The translations under genes and the position numbers were made by a program. This document shows, piece after piece, positions 24,616 through 32,651 of a stretch of 64,000 nucleotides of DNA; within the stretch, counting starts at the first letter, position 1, and each line of letters begins with the position of its first letter. The notes below the pieces were generated by a model. It did not search any database. It saw only the letters and a program-made list of their open reading frames with translations, and had not been told where the DNA came from. This stretch comes from Crocinitomicaceae bacterium (GTDB lineage Bacteria > Bacteroidota > Bacteroidia > Flavobacteriales_D > Crocinitomicaceae), in contig JAMLHA010000004.1 of assembly GCA_023957475.1 (NCBI GenBank), forward strand, positions 186,001 to 250,000. Reading direction: 5' to 3'.

Positions 24616-25377
24616 TTACGCTTCTTTTTTCACTTTAATCACACGAACTTTCCAAGCTTCTGGGCCTTTCTCAATGTATTCCCAACGGAAAGGATCTTTG
24701 CTTTCGGCTTCCATTTGGTAATACAACGGTAGTGGATCGTGGTCATTGATAAATTCAAATGCTTCTCCTGGCTTGATATCATCAAATGCCTTGTAGAACA
24801 TTTCGTGACGTTCTGTTGGTGGAAATGGACGAATATCAAACTCATTGACAACAGAAAATCCTGTATCACCCAATCCGCTGTTGTCTTTCTTTGTAATGTG
24901 TACAACAACCTCTCCATCCTCTTTTTTCTTATAGTTCCAAGCGTGTTTTCCTTCAAATTTATTGATGAAAATACCATGAATTTCTACTGGATCTTCTTTG
25001 GCAATAATTTCCATTGTTGTGCCCTCTTCCATCATTCCATAACGGTGGAATACAACTTGTTTCCAATCTTGTGTTTCTACTTTACGTAAATCAATCAATG
25101 TAGAAATATCTGTAAATTCACGCCCTTGTGATTCTTCTGTACGAGTAACTTTCACTTTCCATTCTCTTCCACCACGGTTTAAGTACTCCCAACCTACAAC
25201 ATCTCCATAGATAGAGCGGAACTCATAAAACAATGGCAGTGGATCGTGGTCATTGATAAACGTAAAACTTTCATTTACGGGCAATTCTTTAAACAGTTGA
25301 ATCAACATTTCATGACGTTGAATGGGAACGTAAATACGCACATCAATGTCTTCTTTGATATTAATTTTTTCAATCAT
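24616..25377 (-). CDS. DUF2249 protein with three repeat units
   Basis: 253 residues, cytoplasmic. Units 1 (about 5-80) and 3 (about 172-250) carry the DUF2249 pattern: FTFINDHDPLPLFYEF...WEYLNRGGREWKVKVTR and FEFINDHDPLPLYYQM...WEYIEKGPEAWKVRVIK. The middle stretch (about 88-165) looks like a degenerate third unit (KEDPVEIHGIF...WNYKKKEDGEVVV) lacking the histidine of HDP. The biochemical role of DUF2249 is not established; it travels with hemerythrin-type Fe-S repair and denitrification genes. It is the last gene of a five-gene operon, 10 bp after the Rrf2 regulator, followed by a terminator. Confidence 0.85.
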   Translation of the reverse strand: MIEKINIKEDIDVRIYVPIQRHEMLIQLFKELPVNESFTFINDHDPLPLFYEFRSIYGDVVGWEYLNRGGREWKVKVTRTEESQGREFTDISTLIDLRKVETQDWKQVVFHRYGMMEEGTTMEIIAKEDPVEIHGIFINKFEGKHAWNYKKKEDGEVVVHITKKDNSGLGDTGFSVVNEFDIRPFPPTERHEMFYKAFDDIKPGEAFEFINDHDPLPLYYQMEAESKDPFRWEYIEKGPEAWKVRVIKVKKEA

Positions 25378-25387
25378 ACTTTTTATT

Positions 25388-25819
25388 TTATCCTATTAAA
25401 AATGCAAGACCATTTGCAACAGGGTCGCACAAGTCTTTAATTCGTTTTTCTTTAAATATTTTTTCAATCAACTCCCGTGCCACTTTATAATCGTTGTGTA
25501 TTGGGCATGGATGTGCTTCCGAACACTGACTCAATCCCAAACCGCATTGCTTAAACACTTCGCTTCCTTCAATGGTTTCTACAATTACATAAATTGGTTG
25601 CTTTTGCTGTTCTTCATTGATGTAAAAACCACCTGTTGGCCCTTTAACACTGTTGATAATTTTGTGCTTGACAAGCGACTGTAAAGTTTTACCAACCGTA
25701 TGCTCGCTCGCATCGATTTTTTCAGCTATTTCTTTCATACTAACTTTTTCCTCGCAGGAGTTTTTGCTAGATAAATAAATAACTGCCTTAATAGCCGTTT
25801 TACAAGTTGAACTTAACAT
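25388..25819 (-). CDS. Rrf2-family transcriptional regulator (NsrR/IscR-like)
   Basis: 143 residues. The winged helix (1-80) begins MLSSTCKTAIKAVIYLSS and contains MKEIAEKIDASEHTVGKTLQ, then a GPTGGFYI wing. Three cysteines CGLGLSQCSEAHPC (about 92-105, spaced C-x6-C-x5-C) match the cluster-binding loop of Rrf2 sensors such as NsrR and IscR, which sense nitric oxide or Fe-S status. The spacing differs slightly from the classical form. It is embedded in the Fe-S repair operon with 1-bp and 10-bp gaps, so it likely autoregulates this operon. Confidence 0.9.
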   Translation of the reverse strand: MLSSTCKTAIKAVIYLSSKNSCEEKVSMKEIAEKIDASEHTVGKTLQSLVKHKIINSVKGPTGGFYINEEQQKQPIYVIVETIEGSEVFKQCGLGLSQCSEAHPCPIHNDYKVARELIEKIFKEKRIKDLCDPVANGLAFLIG

Positions 25820-25820
25820 T

Positions 25821-26153
25821 TTATTGCCCTAAAAACTCTCTTCCTACATCTGATATTTTGGTATAGTCCCATGCCGGTTCAAACGTTAATTCTACTGCAA
25901 TTTGCCAATCAGGGAAAGCTTCTGTCAACGAAGCGGTCACATCACCAGTAATTTGATCACCCATCGGACAAAACTGCGTTGTCAACGTCATCAAACAATG
26001 AACTTTTTTCGCATCTTCATCAAAATCCAATTGATAAATCAATCCTAAATCAACTACGTTTAGCCCTACTTCTGGGTCATATACCTCATACAATCCAACC
26101 AATGCAAAATCGCATCTATCGCTATCATTGGTCATTACACATACTACACTCAT
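25821..26153 (-). CDS. DUF59 / MIP18-family Fe-S assembly factor
   Basis: 110 residues. GLYEVYDPEVGLNVVDLGLIYQL is the DUF59 signature (DPE-x-x-x-NVVDLGLIY). TTQFCPMGDQI contains the conserved reactive cysteine that follows the strand LMTLT. The family (SufT, PaaD, MIP18) helps to deliver or mature Fe-S clusters. The N-terminal CVMTNDSDRC adds a Cys pair. Gaps are 1 bp to the membrane-protein gene and to the Rrf2 gene. It supports the view that this operon maintains Fe-S proteins. Confidence 0.9.
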   Translation of the reverse strand: MSVVCVMTNDSDRCDFALVGLYEVYDPEVGLNVVDLGLIYQLDFDEDAKKVHCLMTLTTQFCPMGDQITGDVTASLTEAFPDWQIAVELTFEPAWDYTKISDVGREFLGQ

Positions 26154-26154
26154 C

Positions 26155-27432
26155 TTAATTTGCTTTATGAAAAATGGTTAAACCTACATTGTACACATAC
26201 AAACACGCTGCTATTAATAATGCAACAGTGGCTATTTGTGCCGTTAAACTGTTTTTAATGCTTAAAGCTACAATAAATGTTACAAATCCTGCTAAATAAA
26301 GAATTAACATTGTATTGTACGCTTTCTCGTTGAACAATTCTTTTGGGGCTGGTGTTTTACCAGAACGTGCTTTTTTATGGTATTCTCTATTCCAAACAAT
26401 AAATGGCAAGGTCTTAAATGTCATTCCTAAAATAATGGCTGTTATCCAACCAAAGAACACACAAAAACCATAAATCAATCCAAGATTGGCGTTTCTGTCA
26501 ATCGGCAAAAATAGCAACGCGATTAATAGGGCAACGATAGGAAGCAACATTTGAAAAACAGAAATGATAGATGTTTTCATTTGCTCATCCACTTTTCTTC
26601 TAATTCTTACTGCATGCGCTTTAATAATATGACGCACAAAAAGAACAACCCCTGATAATGCAAGTATTAATGGAAAATAATAAGCAATAGTATCACTATT
26701 CAGCAAACGAATAAGGATAAATGAAATTAAACTTGAATTGATGAGCCAATAGATGACCCACAATACTTTCTCATTGGTGTATTTGGAGATAAAAAACATA
26801 GGAATTAAACGAGTTCCAACACCTATTACGAGCATTAAAAACCAGCCTATAATTCCCAAATGTGCATGAATGGACAGGTAATGTACCGAACCTTCTGGCA
26901 ATAGTGGATAACTAAAATTAAACACCAATAACAATCCGAAGAAAGTTGTTGAAAACAACCAAATTGAAGCAGTCATCATGTACCAAGCATGAACGCCTCT
27001 TGTGTTGCTTTTAAAAGAGCTTCTAAAGACATTGATTAGATAAAGTAAAACACCTGCATTGACCAACGTTGCGCCAATTTCTAAGAGGTTGTAATTAAAA
27101 TTAAAAAAGCCTACAATTAAAACAGGAATACCTATGGCAGTAAAAGCAAAAGTGGCATACGCAATGTTGTCATTGTCCAACTTTCCTTCGATTAACACAG
27201 GCAACAACTGGTGTGATGCTCCTAAAATAATCATTGTTCCCCATGCCAATGCCATTGTATGAACTATCGCCAAGGTATGCGGGCTGTAATAATGCAAATG
27301 AACCAAATCAGTGTTAAACAACAATAATACACAAGCTATAAGAAACGAAACTGCTCCATAAATATAGAATGGTAAAACAACTCTATAATTGGTCGTTTGT
27401 TGTAAGTTTCCACTAAATATTGGTCCCGACAT
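26155..27432 (-). CDS. Polytopic membrane protein, heme-copper-oxidase subunit I-like
   Basis: 425 residues with about 12 membrane helices. Helix-borne histidines occur in HLHYYSPHTLAIVHTMALAWG, GASHQLLPVL and HYLSIHAHLGIIGWFLMLVIG, similar to heme-ligating helices of cytochrome oxidase / nitric-oxide-reductase subunit I and the NnrS-type proteins of NO metabolism. I do not see the full set of six ligands or the HPEVY box of a true oxidase. I therefore call it a subunit I-like heme protein, probably linked to NO. It is between the DUF1858-DUF2249 gene (3-bp gap) and DUF59 (1-bp gap). Confidence 0.7.
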   Translation of the reverse strand: MSGPIFSGNLQQTTNYRVVLPFYIYGAVSFLIACVLLLFNTDLVHLHYYSPHTLAIVHTMALAWGTMIILGASHQLLPVLIEGKLDNDNIAYATFAFTAIGIPVLIVGFFNFNYNLLEIGATLVNAGVLLYLINVFRSSFKSNTRGVHAWYMMTASIWLFSTTFFGLLLVFNFSYPLLPEGSVHYLSIHAHLGIIGWFLMLVIGVGTRLIPMFFISKYTNEKVLWVIYWLINSSLISFILIRLLNSDTIAYYFPLILALSGVVLFVRHIIKAHAVRIRRKVDEQMKTSIISVFQMLLPIVALLIALLFLPIDRNANLGLIYGFCVFFGWITAIILGMTFKTLPFIVWNREYHKKARSGKTPAPKELFNEKAYNTMLILYLAGFVTFIVALSIKNSLTAQIATVALLIAACLYVYNVGLTIFHKAN

Positions 27433-27435
27433 CTA

Positions 27436-28254
27436 TTATTTATCTTTAAAAATCAATAAGTAAACTTCTCCCTCTTGCACATCTTTGATGCGGTATTCAA
27501 ACCCTCTATCTTTCAATTCAGTCAGTAAGAACACTGGAATTTTCTTGTGATTAACGAACAATGCTTTATCTTCAGGTAAAACGTCTAATTCTCCTAAAAT
27601 AGTCATCATTGGCATTGGCATTTCAAGGTGACGAACGTCTATTTCTACCAATCGACCATCGTATTTACTTAAAACTTCATCCCAATCATCAGAATCAGCA
27701 ACTTCATCTACTTGCATCGTTGTTTCAGAAGTTGCATTCTCTTTATAAAAATACGTTTCAATTGTTTCACTATCTACAAAACGAACGTAAGCAGAATAAC
27801 CTTGACGTTCCAATAGTTTAATCAACGGTACAGGTTCAAAATTATTGACAATCAACAGTGCTTGACCTGGGTTTAATGCATTGACTTTTTGTTGAATACT
27901 TTTTAAAGGATCTTCGCCACTTGCCAACATCGCTCTTACATCAAAATGAACCAATTGATTAGCTGCAAGACTTTTTAAATAAGCTGGCATTGGTTTATTC
28001 TCAGGAGTATCTTCTGAAACCGTACGAACGGTGTCAACCTCAAATCCAAGAGGAGCCAGCGCTTTAAAGAAATCTTCGGGTTTACAACCTCCAATCTTAG
28101 AAGCCATCGCTATGGTGGTTCTACCAGCCATTAATTTACGAAGAATTGGGTTGCGTAATTTTTTAAAATCTGGTGCAATCGTGATGATTGTTTCCAACGC
28201 ATCAGGATGGTGTTTTAGCAGTTGCGCTATTTTTGTTCGTTCATTTATTAACAT
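27436..28254 (-). CDS. DUF1858-DUF2249-DUF2249 protein
   Basis: 272 residues. The N-terminal 75 residues (TKIAQLLKHHPDALETIITI...CKPEDFFKAL) match the DUF1858 helical domain that resembles the ScdA N-terminus. Two DUF2249-like units follow (about 98-170 with NALNPGQALLIVNNFEPVPL, and 198-272 with LVEIDVRHLEMPMPMM), both with the HDP motif altered. It is the first gene of the five-gene operon and is preceded by a promoter with an 11-bp palindrome in its spacer. The role is inferred from company: repair or handling of Fe-S clusters under nitrosative stress. Confidence 0.82.
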   Translation of the reverse strand: MLINERTKIAQLLKHHPDALETIITIAPDFKKLRNPILRKLMAGRTTIAMASKIGGCKPEDFFKALAPLGFEVDTVRTVSEDTPENKPMPAYLKSLAANQLVHFDVRAMLASGEDPLKSIQQKVNALNPGQALLIVNNFEPVPLIKLLERQGYSAYVRFVDSETIETYFYKENATSETTMQVDEVADSDDWDEVLSKYDGRLVEIDVRHLEMPMPMMTILGELDVLPEDKALFVNHKKIPVFLLTELKDRGFEYRIKDVQEGEVYLLIFKDK

Positions 28255-28275
28255 TGAATGCTATTTTAGTTGAAG

Positions 28276-28306
28276 CAAAGTTATAAAGAATCATTCTAAA
28301 TAAAAA
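28276..28306 (-). promoter_or_regulatory. Promoter of the Fe-S repair operon with palindromic operator
   Basis: On the minus strand TTTT, 19 bases, TAACTTTG (28276-28283) fits the -33/-7 pattern, 21 bases before the ATG. The spacer holds a perfect palindrome AGAAT-G-ATTCT (28287-28297), well placed for a repressor such as the Rrf2 protein of this operon. Confidence 0.55.
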
Positions 28307-28316
28307 GGTTTTATAC

Positions 28317-28355
28317 AACTTATTCAGCTTCGCACAATGAGAAGCTGAATAAGTT
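28317..28355 (-). terminator. Terminator of the RIC-fusion gene
   Basis: A perfect 15-bp stem AACTTATTCAGCTTC / GAAGCTGAATAAGTT with a nine-base loop lies 14 bp past the RIC stop codon, isolating this gene from the five-gene operon. Confidence 0.75.
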
Positions 28356-28368
28356 ATTAGAATTGAAA

Positions 28369-29847
28369 TTACAAGCTTTTTTCTATTTCCTCAGCTTTAG
28401 GAAATAAGATATTGTTTTCTAAGTGGATATGTGTAAACAAATCGTTTTCGAACTCTTGCAACATAGCAAACAATAATTTGTAGCTTGTACACGCATCTTC
28501 TGGAATAGCGTAATTAGCACTCAATTCACGAATTTTTTCCATTGCTCTACCCACAATATCGTGTTCTTGCTCGGTATCTGCAACCATATCTGTAAAACTT
28601 ATATTTCTTTGATAAGTAGAATACCCTTCATTAGCACGAACAATCTCTTTAATCAACGGAAATAATTTTTCTTCTTCATCTTTCATGTGATGTGTCAATT
28701 CTCTATCAACTTGATCAAACAAATCTTTTATGGTATGCAATTCAGGGTGACCACCACCGTGAACTTGTGCCACTTTTGTAGCATATTTTACAATTTCAGG
28801 AAGGTATTTACGTACGTATTTATGGTGCTTATTTACCACATAATCAGCTAGGAAATCCAACTCCCATTCAGTATAGTTCATATCGGTAGAAGTAACGCCT
28901 TCCACTGGCTTTTGCAACTCTTGTTCAACCAATGTAGCATCTATCCCTTTTTCTGCGCAGACCTGGCGAACAGTTTTCTTTCCGCCACAACAAAAATCAA
29001 TACCAAACTTCTTGAAAACTTCGGCTTTTCGCAAATCTTTTGCTACAATTTCACCAATAGTTTCAGATGTTTCAGTTCCTTTTCTTGTCAAACGAATATC
29101 CCACCATTGTGGACCTTGTTGCAAATACTCCCATGTAAAAACATCACCTTTTTCGTTCAACAATTGGTAATAAACAGGTTTTGGATCGTGATCATTGTGA
29201 ATAATCATACTTTCACCTGCTTTTAACCCATCAAATGTTTGGAAAATAGTTGCGTGTTTTAATCTTGGCTCCAAAGAAGGCACGTTTACAATTACTTCAT
29301 TGCCGTTTCCTACCGTTTCATTTGTTGCAACTTGTGGTTTTTCCTCTTGTTTTGGTGCTGCTTCACCATTTTTTGTAACGCGAATATCAAACCATTGTGG
29401 TCCTTGTTGTAAGTATTCCCATGTAAATGTTTCGCCAAACATGCTTACCAATTGGTAATAGACTGGTTTTGGATCGTGATCGTTGTGAATAATGAACGAA
29501 TTTCCAGGGCGTAAACTTTTAAACGTATTAAAAATAGTTTCATGCTTAAATTGCGGTTCAATAGCAGGAACATTCAACACCAAATCTTTCGGTTCGTCAT
29601 CTTCAGGACTTTCAATTTTAGTTACACGAATATCCCACCATTCTGGACCTTCTTGTAGATAATCCCATGTAAATGTTTCTCCAAAAATGTCAATTAATTG
29701 ATAATAAACAGGTTTTGGGTCGTGGTTGTTGTGAATCACAAAACTTTCTCCTTGGCTTAGGTTGTGAAATTCTTGAAATATGGTTTGGTGTCTCAATCTT
29801 GGTTCAATATCTTGAACACTGATTATCAATTCATTTTCTGCTTGCAT
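28369..29847 (-). CDS. Iron-sulfur cluster repair protein (RIC/ScdA/YtfE-like) fused to three DUF2249 units
   Basis: 492 residues. Three DUF2249 units come first (about 5-78, 88-160, 185-258), each with HNDHDPKPVYYQL or HNNHDPKPVYYQL and WxYLQ(E/Q)GPxWxDIR. Then an ScdA_N/DUF542 domain (about 265-315) with FKKFGIDFCCGGK. Then a hemerythrin-like four-helix bundle (330-490) with di-iron histidines in VNKHHKYV, VHGGGHPELH, LTHHMKDEEEKLFP, EQEHDIV and THIHLENNILFP. The ScdA_N plus hemerythrin part is a complete di-iron Fe-S repair protein; ordinary RIC proteins are about 220 residues. It is transcribed alone from its own promoter. Confidence 0.93.
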   Translation of the reverse strand: MQAENELIISVQDIEPRLRHQTIFQEFHNLSQGESFVIHNNHDPKPVYYQLIDIFGETFTWDYLQEGPEWWDIRVTKIESPEDDEPKDLVLNVPAIEPQFKHETIFNTFKSLRPGNSFIIHNDHDPKPVYYQLVSMFGETFTWEYLQQGPQWFDIRVTKNGEAAPKQEEKPQVATNETVGNGNEVIVNVPSLEPRLKHATIFQTFDGLKAGESMIIHNDHDPKPVYYQLLNEKGDVFTWEYLQQGPQWWDIRLTRKGTETSETIGEIVAKDLRKAEVFKKFGIDFCCGGKKTVRQVCAEKGIDATLVEQELQKPVEGVTSTDMNYTEWELDFLADYVVNKHHKYVRKYLPEIVKYATKVAQVHGGGHPELHTIKDLFDQVDRELTHHMKDEEEKLFPLIKEIVRANEGYSTYQRNISFTDMVADTEQEHDIVGRAMEKIRELSANYAIPEDACTSYKLLFAMLQEFENDLFTHIHLENNILFPKAEEIEKSL

Positions 29848-29874
29848 AAACTGTTTTTTTTAAATTTACTGGTA

Positions 29875-29918
29875 CAAATATACAATCTTTTTTAATAATA
29901 AAAGTATTTAAGTACTTT
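29875..29918 (-). promoter_or_regulatory. Promoter and near-palindrome upstream of the RIC fusion
   Basis: TATATTTG (29875-29882, minus strand) is a perfect -7 box. Just upstream of the -33 position lies AAGTACTTAAATACTT (29902-29917, minus), a palindrome matching in 14 of 16 positions. It differs from the palindrome of the five-gene operon, so shared regulation is not proven. Confidence 0.45.
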
Positions 29919-30000
29919 TTTACTTGTGTTTATTTTTTCCTTCTATATACCCGTTGTGAATTTGGTGAGGCATAAAAATATAGAATGATATGAGTAATTT

Positions 30001-30246
30001 TATAGCCATTCGACCACCTACGGGGTCGTTGATGTGTTTTGGCTGTGCTTTTATAGACATTCGACCACCTACGGGGTCGCTGGTGTTGGTGGTAACATCA
30101 TTTTCTACAAAGGTTTCGTCCTTACAGGACTAAAAAGAGAGACAGTAAGGATAGTAGCATTGCTTTATCGATTTTGAGTTTCCTCTCTACATTTCGACAA
30201 TTCGATATACTTATTGCAGGCAAGCTCAATGGAACCGTTCGGAATG
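30001..30246. repeat. Long direct repeat, copy 1
   Basis: 246 bp, repeated 356 bp further on with only three differences. It contains two units of the palindrome-like ATTCGACCACCTACGGGGTC and one unit of TTTCTACAAAGGTTTCGTCC...TACAGGACTAAAAA. No coding potential is seen. Confidence 0.85.
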
Positions 30247-30356
30247 ACCGTCTTTTTTGTAGGTTAATCGGCGGCGTAGCCGCCGTCTTCTACTCTCACA
30301 CATTGCTGCGTCATTCCGAATGAAATGAGGAATCTGTAGGTAGTGGATAGAGGCTT
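30247..30356. other. Spacer between the two long repeat copies
   Basis: 110 bp containing another palindrome (CGGCGGCGTAGCCGCCG near 30270) and the fragment TCATTCCGAATGAAATGAGGA. No gene is seen. Confidence 0.5.
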
Positions 30357-30602
30357 TATAGCCATTCGACCACCTACGGGGTCGTTGATGTGTTTTGGCT
30401 GTGCTTTTATAGCCATTCGACCACCTACGGGGTCGCTGGTGTTGGTGGTAACATCATTTTCTACAAAGGTTGCGTCCTTACAGGACTAAAAAGAGAGACA
30501 GTAAGGATAGTAACATTGCTTTATCGATTTTGAGTTTCCTCTCTACATTTCGACAATTCGATATACTTATTGCAGGCAAGCTCAATGGAACCGTTCGGAA
30601 TG
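30357..30602. repeat. Long direct repeat, copy 2
   Basis: Copy of 30001-30246 with offset 356. The differences seen are GAC/GCC in the second palindrome, TTTCGTCC/TTGCGTCC and AGTAGC/AGTAAC. Near identity points to a recent tandem duplication of a 356-bp unit. Confidence 0.85.
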
Positions 30603-30631
30603 AGGAATCGGTCAAAATGGAGTAAAATATC

Positions 30632-30660
30632 TTTAAATTCATTATAATTCCTTAATTTTG
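30632..30660 (+). promoter_or_regulatory. Promoter of the ABC-F gene
   Basis: TAATTTTG (30653-30660) is a perfect -7 box, preceded by TTTA (30632-30635) at a 17-base spacing. The leader is about 25 bases long. Confidence 0.5.
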
Positions 30661-30691
30661 CACCTCATTTCAAAAAAAATTAAAAATACAA

Positions 30692-32623
30692 ATGATAAAT
30701 TTTGAGAACTTAGGTCTGCATTTACCGCAAGGGTTTTTATTTCAAAACATCAGTTTACAAATCAACAAAGGAGATAAAGTTGGTTTGGTGGGTAAAAATG
30801 GTGCTGGAAAATCAACTATGTTGCGAATTTTATCAGGAATGATACAACCATCTGAAGGAAAAGTACACAAACCCAAGGATTGTACCATTGGTTTTTTAAC
30901 GCAAGACATTGTCATAGACACCAATCAATCGGTGTTTGAATATCTCAATCATTCAAATGAAAAATTGACCAAACTAAGAAATGAAATTGACGATATCAAT
31001 CTCCAATTAACCACAAGAACTGATTATGAATCTGAAAGTTACTTGGGGCTCTTAGATCGACTAAATGACGTTAATCACGAATTCAACATTATTGATGGTT
31101 ATGCTTGGGAAGAAAAAATTGCTTCCACTTTAAAAGGTTTGGGTTTTGAAGAAGAAGAATTTTCTCGTTCATTGAACACCTTTTCTGGTGGTTGGAAAAT
31201 GCGTGCCGAATTGGCTAAAATATTGGTCAACAATCCCGACGTTATTTTATTGGATGAGCCTACCAATCACTTGGATATTATCTCCATTGCATGGTTGGAA
31301 AACTATTTAAAAACCTTTGATGGAGCGGTTATCGTTATTTCGCACGACCGTTTGTTTTTGGACAATGTAACGAAACGCACATTGGAAATTTCCAACGGCA
31401 AAGTACTGGATTTCCCATTCCCTTACACCAAATACAAACAAGTACGAGCTGAGGAAATAGAACGTATGCATGCTGCAAAAAAACAGCAAGATAAAGATAT
31501 CAAACAAACCCAAGAATTAATAGACAAATACCGTGCCAAGGCCAATAAAGCTGCCTTTGCTCAATCGTTGATCAAAAAATTAGAAAAAACAGAACGCATA
31601 GAGGTGGATAATGACAATGTAGCCAAAATGCACGTTACTTTCCCTTTGAGTGTTCAACCTGGTAAATGGGTGTTGGAAATGATTGATATGGGTAAAACTT
31701 TTGGTGAAAAAATTCTGTTCAAAAACATCAATCTAACAGTTGGAAGAGGCGAAAAAATTGCACTTTTGGGACCAAATGGTGTGGGTAAATCTACTTTACT
31801 GAAACGCATCATGAACGAATTAGAAGGTGATGGTTCTGTAAAATATGGGCACAATGTACAAATCACTTATTTTGCTCAAAATCAAGCGGAAATGTTGGAC
31901 AAAACAAAAGCCGTTTTTGAGACTGTAGATGACATTGCAGAAGGTGAAATTCGTAAAAATCTTCGGCAAATATTGGGTACATTTTTATTTAGTGGCGAAG
32001 ATGTGGAAAAGCAAGTTGGGGTATTATCAGGAGGTGAACGTACTCGATTGGCTCTTTGTCAATTGTTGTTGAGTCCTTCAAATTTCTTGATTCTCGATGA
32101 ACCTACCAATCACTTGGATATTCAAAGTAAAGAAGTGCTAAAACAAGCATTAAAAAACTATGAAGGCACATTTATCGTTGTTTCTCACGACCGTGAATTT
32201 TTGGATAATTTGACCAACAGAATTTGGGATATTGAAGAAAAAACACTAAAAATTCATCACTTCGGAGTGAAAGAATTCTTGGCCCGAAAAATGAGTCTTG
32301 CTTCTGCAAAAGATTTGGGGAAAAAACCAGAGAAAAAGGTGGAAGAAGTTAAAAAAGCGGAAGAACCTGAATTAGATAGAGAACAACAAAAAGAATTAAA
32401 GCGTGTAAAAAATGTGCTCACCAATAAAATCAATTTTGCAGAAAAAGAAATAGAAAAACTGGAAGAAAAAATTGCTGAATTGGATCAAATAATTGTAGTA
32501 TTGGACTATTCAAACGAAGCTAAAGCTCAAAAAACATTAGCGGATTACGATCAACTAAAGAAGCAATTGGAAGAACAAATGCAAATTTGGGAGCAAGCAT
32601 CCGAAGAGTTGATGCGTCTTTAA
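30692..32623 (+). CDS. ABC-F family ATPase (ribosome-associated, Uup/YdiF-like)
   Basis: 643 residues, cytoplasmic, no membrane helices. There are two ABC domains. Domain 1 has Walker A GKNGAGKST, signature FSGGWKMR and DEPTNHLD; domain 2 has GPNGVGKST, LSGGERTRLA and DEPTNHLD. The linker between them is charged and helical (about 235-300, KKQQDKDIKQTQELIDKYRA), as in ABC-F factors. The C-terminal coiled coil (about 550-640, EKEIEKLEEKIAELDQ) is of the Uup kind. The family acts on ribosomes to relieve stalls or antibiotic inhibition; the exact subgroup cannot be fixed by eye. Confidence 0.92.
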   Translation: MINFENLGLHLPQGFLFQNISLQINKGDKVGLVGKNGAGKSTMLRILSGMIQPSEGKVHKPKDCTIGFLTQDIVIDTNQSVFEYLNHSNEKLTKLRNEIDDINLQLTTRTDYESESYLGLLDRLNDVNHEFNIIDGYAWEEKIASTLKGLGFEEEEFSRSLNTFSGGWKMRAELAKILVNNPDVILLDEPTNHLDIISIAWLENYLKTFDGAVIVISHDRLFLDNVTKRTLEISNGKVLDFPFPYTKYKQVRAEEIERMHAAKKQQDKDIKQTQELIDKYRAKANKAAFAQSLIKKLEKTERIEVDNDNVAKMHVTFPLSVQPGKWVLEMIDMGKTFGEKILFKNINLTVGRGEKIALLGPNGVGKSTLLKRIMNELEGDGSVKYGHNVQITYFAQNQAEMLDKTKAVFETVDDIAEGEIRKNLRQILGTFLFSGEDVEKQVGVLSGGERTRLALCQLLLSPSNFLILDEPTNHLDIQSKEVLKQALKNYEGTFIVVSHDREFLDNLTNRIWDIEEKTLKIHHFGVKEFLARKMSLASAKDLGKKPEKKVEEVKKAEEPELDREQQKELKRVKNVLTNKINFAEKEIEKLEEKIAELDQIIVVLDYSNEAKAQKTLADYDQLKKQLEEQMQIWEQASEELMRL

Positions 32624-32651
32624 ACCAGTGATTCTGTGTAAATATCAGGCT

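Noticed and set aside
26155..27432. Calling the membrane protein NorB (nitric oxide reductase)
   Set aside because: The full set of six histidine ligands and glutamates of NorB is not visible and no norC neighbour exists.
30001..30602. CRISPR-like array
   Set aside because: There are only two long copies (246 bp) and four short palindromes with irregular spacing; no constant spacer length and no cas genes.
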